A stretch of 64,000 nt of DNA. Source: Lathyrus oleraceus. Lineage: Eukaryota; Streptophyta; Magnoliopsida; Fabales; Fabaceae. Below the pieces are notes generated by a model. The model saw nothing but the letters and a program-made list of their open reading frames with translations, did no database searches and had not been told where the DNA came from. The translations under genes and the position numbers were made by a program. The stretch covers positions 86,289,391 through 86,353,390 of the forward strand of contig NC_066580.1 of the NCBI RefSeq assembly GCF_024323335.1, read 5' to 3'. Shown here piece after piece: positions 59,000 through 64,000 of this stretch. Each line of letters starts with the position of its first letter. The stretch's first letter is position 1.

Positions 59000-59170
59000 G
59001 TGGAGATGCATAGGACTTTATGTTTAATTAGTAACTGTGAACATGACCATGTCAGTTGTATTATTTACAGCATGAACCCCCATGGGTGTATGATTGTCAA
59101 GAGAGATATCCAGAAGATAATAGATGAGAATGTAATCCAGATTCAATAGTCGAGGGATATAGGAGATAAT
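59000..59170 (+). other. E8 Gag-Pro linker with Cys/His cluster
   Basis: The translated text includes LCLISNCEHDHVSC and a later PHGC, followed by KRDIQKIIDENVIQIQ, corresponding to a linker between gag and PRO in E5 (HSRCQVC and INERG, then RKDIQEML). It is a Cys/His-rich spot that could be a second metal site; stops and shifts interrupt it. Confidence 0.5.
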
Positions 59171-60559
59171 GTGAATGGTCCTTGTACCAGTGTTTAAGAC
59201 CCCTGAGTGGGTAGTCATCCAGTTTGATAGCAGCAACAATAATAATGTTAATGGATTAGTATCATCATTGGTTATACGGTTAGCGGGCCCTGTCCCTTAT
59301 GCATCCGATAAAGCTGTGACATACCAATATAATGTCACGATGATTGAGAATGTTCAATTGGTTCCTCTACCAGTTGCAAATTCAGTGGTAAATATTGCAG
59401 ATATAGCAAAGGTGACCCGTAGTCGTCGTGTGTTTAGTCTAGTGTTTCCAAAGGTTGTAGAAGATGTTTCTGTGAGTAAGAAAGCAGATATTCCTGTAGA
59501 GCAGCTGGTGAATCCAACAAATTGATGACTAACGATGATGATGAGGTGTTAAGGTTAACTAAGAGAAGTGAATTCAATGTTGTAGAGCAGCTGCTCCAAA
59601 CTTCGTCAATGATCTCGGTGATATCATTGCTAATGAATTCCGAAGCGCACAAAGAAGTATTATAGAAAGTGTTGGAACAAGCTTATATTAAGCATCATGT
59701 TACTGTGTATTAGTTTGACCATATTGTTGCCAACATCACTTCTCGTAATAATTTGAGTTTTTGTGATAAGGAACTTCCCGAGGAATGTAGAAATCATAAT
59801 TTGGAATTACATATTTCGATGAACTGCAAGGAGGATGCTTTGTCCAATGTATTAGTTGACACTAGCTCATCATTTAATGTATTGCCAAATTTACTTTGTC
59901 AGGACTCTCCTACCAAGGCGCCCGATGAGGAACGATGGCGTAACTGTCAAAGCGTTTGACGGTTCTCGTAAACTGTCATTGGAGAAGTGGACCTTCCCAT
60001 GAAGATAGATCCAAGTGATTTCCAAATTACTTTCTAGGTAATGGATATCCATCCAGCCTATAGATGCTTGTTGGGAAGGCCATGGATTCATGAAGCTGGA
60101 GTTGTAACGTCTATTCTACACCAGAAGCTGAAATTTCTAAAGAAACCCCTTCCAAGCTTTCACTTATGTTGATGCTAAGGAGGAAGTTAGAATCCCCTTC
60201 CAAGCTTTATCCATTGCTGATGAATTGAAGAAAACTGGGGCACACATGTCTTCTTTGAAAGATGCACAAGAAGCTATTCAGACCGACAATGTTGATAAGT
60301 GAGGTAGTGTTATAGAGGTTACTGAGAACAAAAATAGTGCATGGCTAGGATTTCAACCGAGGCCATTCAACGCCAATGTCAATGTTATGCAACCAGTATT
60401 CTGCAGTGGAGAGTTCATTCTTGAGAATGATCAACACTCAGCTGCCATTATTAAGGACATTGGTGATGAAGATGAAGCTTGTGCCAACTTTGTGACACAT
60501 GGCTAGACTTGCAACAGCTGGGTTGTTGTTGATGCTCCTATTGTTATTCACCGTTCTAA
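59171..60559 (+). pseudogene. E8 protease (PRO), broken
   Basis: The linker and protease are readable in pieces: VLVPVFKTPEWVVIQFDSS, PYASDKAVTYQYNV and VTRSRRVFS, then NLSFCDKELPEE, ISMNCKEDALSNVLVDTSSS. The triad near 59858 is D-T-S, with Gly lost, so it is inactive. Frameshifts occur near 59915 and 59965, and a stop replaces a codon before VMDIHPAYRCLLGRPWIH near 60035. The end of PRO is well kept (SWVVVDAPIVIHRSK) and its TAA overlaps the intron donor. Confidence 0.82.
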
Positions 60560-60816
60560 GTAATTTGTTTCCATATTATTTTAAGTAAAATCCTTCTCAT
60601 ATGCCTAAGGGAGAAGTGAACATTGTTGGGCATTTTCCTTATTATCATCAATGAAATACAATTTTATTCATCCACATCTATAATGTTTTTATTTTTACTT
60701 TTTTTTTCTCTGAAAATGGTAATCACAAATAACACAAATAAATAATAATCTTCCATCTACATAATATTTGTTTGGACCCCACTTCTCTAAAATCAAAATA
60801 TCAAATCATTATGCAG
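60560..60816 (+). other. Predicted Ogre intron between PRO and RT (E8)
   Basis: A 257 bp AT-rich segment with donor GTAAT at 60560, a T-rich tract near 60690-60710 and acceptor ATTATGCAG ending at 60816. Splicing removes the PRO stop and joins the frame into K-F-V-L-K-P-I-E. Donor, acceptor and phase match those of E5. Confidence 0.8.
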
Positions 60817-62540
60817 GTTTGTTCTCAAACCCATTGAATACAATGATCCTACTCCCTCTCCAAACTTTGATTTCCCTGTGTTTGAAGTTGAGGAAGAAAA
60901 CGATGATGAAGAAATATCTGATGAGTAATCCCACTTACTTGAGCATGAGGAAAAAGTCATTCATCCATTTGAAGAGAAAATTGAATTAGTCAACTTGGGT
61001 TCCGATGACGGTGTGAAGGAAGTCAAGATTGGGTCTCAACTGTGTTCAGAAGCTAAAAAGGGGTTGATTAATCTTCTTCGATATTATTCTGATTTGTTTT
61101 CCTTGTCCTATCAAGACATACCCGATTTGGATTCTGAGATTGTGGAGCATATATTGCCATTGAAGCTAGAATGCCCTCCAATCAAGCAAGAGTTGAGAAG
61201 GACTCATCCTAATATGGCAGTAAAAATCAAAGAGGAAGTACAAAAATAGATTGATGCTGGTTTGCTTGTTACCTCTGAATATCCACAAGGGGTGGCCAAT
61301 ATTGTGCCTGTTCCAAAGAAAGATGGAAAAGTCCGCATATGTTTTGACTATAGAGATTTGAATAAAGCCATGTGAAAGATGATTTTCCTCTTCCACACAT
61401 TGATATGTTGGTAGACAATACAACTAAATTCAAAGTCTTTTCATTTATGGACGGATTTTCCGGTTATAATCAGATCAAAATGGCACCTGAAGATATGGAG
61501 AGGACCAGATTCTTTACACCCTGGGGAACATTCTATTATAGAGTGATGCCTTTTTGTTTAAAGAATATTGGTGCAACGTACCAGAGAGTTATGATCACTC
61601 TTTGACATGATATGATGCATAAAGAGATTGAAGTTTATGTTAATGATATGATTGCTAAGTCAAGTGATCAATAAGAGCATGTTGAGAATTTGTTGAAGAT
61701 ATTCCAGCATTTGAGAAAAATAAACTCCGTTTGAATCCCAATAAGTGTACTTTTGGTGTTCTCTCTGGTAAATTGTTGGGCTTTATTATCAGCGAGAAGG
61801 GTACTGAAGTTGATCCTGCCAAGGTCAGAGCAATACAAGAGATGCCCGCATCCAAAACTAAGAAGCAAGTCAAAGGTTTTCTCGACTGCTTGAACTATAT
61901 TTCAAGATTTATATCGCATATGACTGCCATATGTGCGCCTATATTCAAGCTTCTTCGGAAAGATCAGTCTTGTGATTGGACCGAGGATTGCCATAAAACT
62001 TTTGATAGTATCAAAGAATATATGCTTGAGCCTCCAATTATGTCTACGCCTATTGAAGGAAGACCGTTGATCATGTATTTGACTGTGCTTGAAGAGAGTA
62101 TGGGATATGTTCTTGGTCAGCAAGATGAATACCGAAAGAAAGAGTATGCAATTTACTACCTCTGTAAATAATTCACTGAATGTGAGACTCGTTATTCTAT
62201 GCTTGAAAAGACGTGTTGCGCATTGGCTTGGGCTGCTAAGCGTCTGCGCGAGTATATGTGGAATCATACTATTTGGTTGATATCTAAAATGGATCCAATT
62301 AAGTAAAATGGGTCCAATCATAATCTTCAATAGGTGTGTGCCCTAGGATATGTTGTTATCTGAGTATGATATTGAATACCGATCTCAAAACCATTGAAGA
62401 TTATCAGTCAGTGCAATATGATTATCCCGACAAAGAGATTTTGTACTTGAAGATGAAAGATTGTGATTAACCATTGCTTGAAGAAGGGCCAGAACCTGGT
62501 TCTCGTTGGGACATGGTATTTGATAAAGCTGTTAATTTAT
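60817..62540 (+). pseudogene. E8 RT and first RNase H
   Basis: The acidic linker contains a stop near 60926. RT begins at about 60995 (SDDGVKEVKIG) and continues to a stop at 61247, then DAGLLVTSEYPQ and VPVPKKDGK. Frames shift near 61370 (FPLPHIDMLVDN, MDGFSGYNQIKMAPEDM, PWGTFYYRVMPF). The catalytic block reads YVND in place of YVDD near 61637, losing one metal-binding Asp. Another shift comes before NPNKCTFGV (61731). RNase H (MYLTVLEESMGYVLGQQDE, EKTCCALAWAAKRL) runs with stops near 62169 and 62303 until recognisable text fades near 62340. Confidence 0.83.
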
Positions 62541-64000
62541 ATGGTAATGGCATTGGGCAGTGATTATTACTCCTCAAGGAATGCATTTCCCGTTTACAGC
62601 TAGATTGACCTTCAAGTGTACAAACAATATGGTTGGGTATGTAGCTTGCATTATGGGGCTCGAAGAGGCCATTGATCTCATAATTAAATATCTTGATGTC
62701 TATGGAGATTCAACTTTGGTTATGAATCAGATCAAAGGTGAATGGGAAACGAATTAACCCGGTTTGATACCATATAGAGATTATGTAGGGAGGATATCAA
62801 CTTTCTTTACGAAGGTTGAGTTTCATCATATTCCTCGAGATGAAAATCGGATGGTAGATGCTCTTGCAACATTGGATTCAATGATTGTGGTGAATTTTTG
62901 GAATGAAGTTCCTAACTTGGTTGTGATGCATCTTGATAGGCCAACTCATGTGTTCGCTATTGAAGAAGTCAAAGATGAAAAGCCATGGTATTTTGATATC
63001 AAATGTTTCCTCCAAAGTCATATTTACCCGTCTGGGGCATCTTTGAAAGATAAGAAGACATTTTAGAAGATTACATGGAAACTTTTATCTTAATGGTTAT
63101 GTGCTTTACAAGAGGAATTTCGATATGGTTTTTTTCAGATGCGTGGATAGACACGAAGCAAACTTGTTGATGACTGAAGTCCATGAAGGTTCCTTTGGTA
63201 CTCATTCCAATGGACATGCTATGGAAAAGAAGATATTGAGAGCAGGTTAATATTGGCTGACAATGGAATCTGACTGCTGCAAGTTTATAAAGAAATGCCA
63301 CAGTGGAAAATTTATGCAGATAAGATTCATGTTCCTCCAACGTTGTTGAACTTCATTGGATGACATGTGTGGAATTGATATAATTGGCATGATTGAACCC
63401 AAATCTTCAAACGGATATCGTTTTATTCTGGTGGTTATTGATTATTTCATAAAATGGGTTGAAGCGGCATCGTATGAAAATGTGACCAAGCAGGTGGTAG
63501 TCCGATTTATCAAGAATCAGATTATATGTCGTTATGGTGTGCCAAGTACGATCATTACTAATAATGGATCAAAATTGAACAATAACATGGTGGAAGCTCT
63601 TTGCAAAGACTTCAAGATTGCACATCATAATTCTTCTCCCTAGAGACCCTAGATGAATGGATCTGTTGAAGCTGTGAATAAGAACATTAAGAAGATCATT
63701 CAGAAGATGGTTGTGACTTATAAAGATTGGCATGAAATGCTCCCATTTACTTTGCATGGGTACCGTACATCCATCCGCACTTCAACAGGGGAAACCCCTT
63801 TCTCTCTTGTTTATGGCATGTAAGTTGTGCTCCCCATGGAGGTTGAGATCCCGTCATTGCGTGTTTTGATGGAAGCCAAGTTGATTGAAGCTGAATGGTG
63901 TTAGACCAGATATAACCAGTTGAGTTTGATAGAAGAGAAGAGATTGACTTCCATGTGACATGGTCAGTTATATCAGGAGAGAATGAAGAAATCTTTTGAT
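62541..64000 (+). pseudogene. E8 archaeal-type RNase H and integrase, cut by window edge
   Basis: RNase H text includes MIITPQGMHFPF, a decayed acidic block (NNMVGYVA in place of NNMAEYEA), YGDSTLV and RDENRMVDALA, with a stop at 62755. The integrase finger region (VDRHEANLLMTEVHEGSFGTHSNGHAM) follows a stop near 63064. The core shows Asp in CGIDIIG, Asn in place of the second Asp (TNNGSK) and Glu in SVEAVNKN; the preceding text has two stops near 63640. The reading continues to the edge with more stops, so the C-terminus is not seen. Confidence 0.83.

Larger units (their letters stand above)
58017..64000 (+). mobile_element. E8: decayed Ogre-type gypsy element, runs off the right edge
   Basis: Gag (from the middle), Gag-Pro linker, PRO, intron, RT, RNase H, archaeal-type RNase H and integrase follow in order on the plus strand. 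Its gag is interrupted at 58017 by the E6 LTR. Dozens of stops and frameshifts make it the most decayed element in the window. Protein blocks group it with fragments 1-872 and 17092-18030 rather than with E5. Confidence 0.88.

Overview
The window is repeat DNA from a plant nuclear genome. It is made almost entirely of nested, decayed LTR retrotransposons, and I found no host gene, rRNA, tRNA or CRISPR array. The families point to a legume, most likely the pea/vetch/lentil group (Fabeae). The evidence is Ogre-type Tat gypsy elements with an extra ORF1, a PRO/RT intron and arginine-tRNA-like primer sites, plus Sirevirus-like copia elements with an envelope-like ORF. Species cannot be fixed from the sequence alone.

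Layout. Positions 1-872 hold a Tat/Ogre protease fragment. E1 (873-6643, +) is a Sirevirus-like copia with LTR, gag, protease, integrase and an envelope-like ORF; RT/RNase H is deleted. E2 (6644-15147, +) is a younger Sirevirus-like copia inserted into E1's envelope-like ORF. It has two 1.75-1.8 kb LTRs about 98.7% identical by my count and lacks integrase. Positions 15148-18030 are fused Tat/Ogre LTR and RT scraps. E4 (18031-22397, -) is a 5'-truncated copia lacking protease. E5 (22398-38341, -) is a nearly complete Ogre: LTR, primer site, ORF1, gag, PRO, intron, RT, two RNase H domains, integrase, long repetitive 3' UTR and a stub of the second LTR. E6 is an Ogre-like LTR on the minus strand, probably split into 38342-38912 and 54189-58016 by E7. 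E7 (38913-54188, +) is a two-LTR Tat element with 4.7 kb LTRs and one long pol ORF (RNase H, archaeal-type RNase H, DD35E integrase), but no gag, protease or RT core. E8 (58017-64000 and beyond, +) is a badly decayed Ogre relative with gag, PRO, intron and pol.

How the parts would have worked. Gag packages element RNA, protease cuts the polyproteins, RT/RNase H copy RNA to DNA from a tRNA primer, and integrase inserts the copy. No element here has a complete intact set, so any recent movement of E2 or E7 must have used proteins supplied by relatives. Most identifiable nonsense and active-site changes are C-to-T or G-to-A.

The signal I consider most interesting lies in the non-coding 3' regions of E5 and E7. 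They are built from dozens of short inverted-repeat units in which the loop stays constant while both arms change together. A two-to-four hairpin block just after pol, including GNRA tetraloops, is shared by both elements. This looks like RNA structure kept while the sequence diverges, in a region known only as a hypervariable source of tandem repeats.
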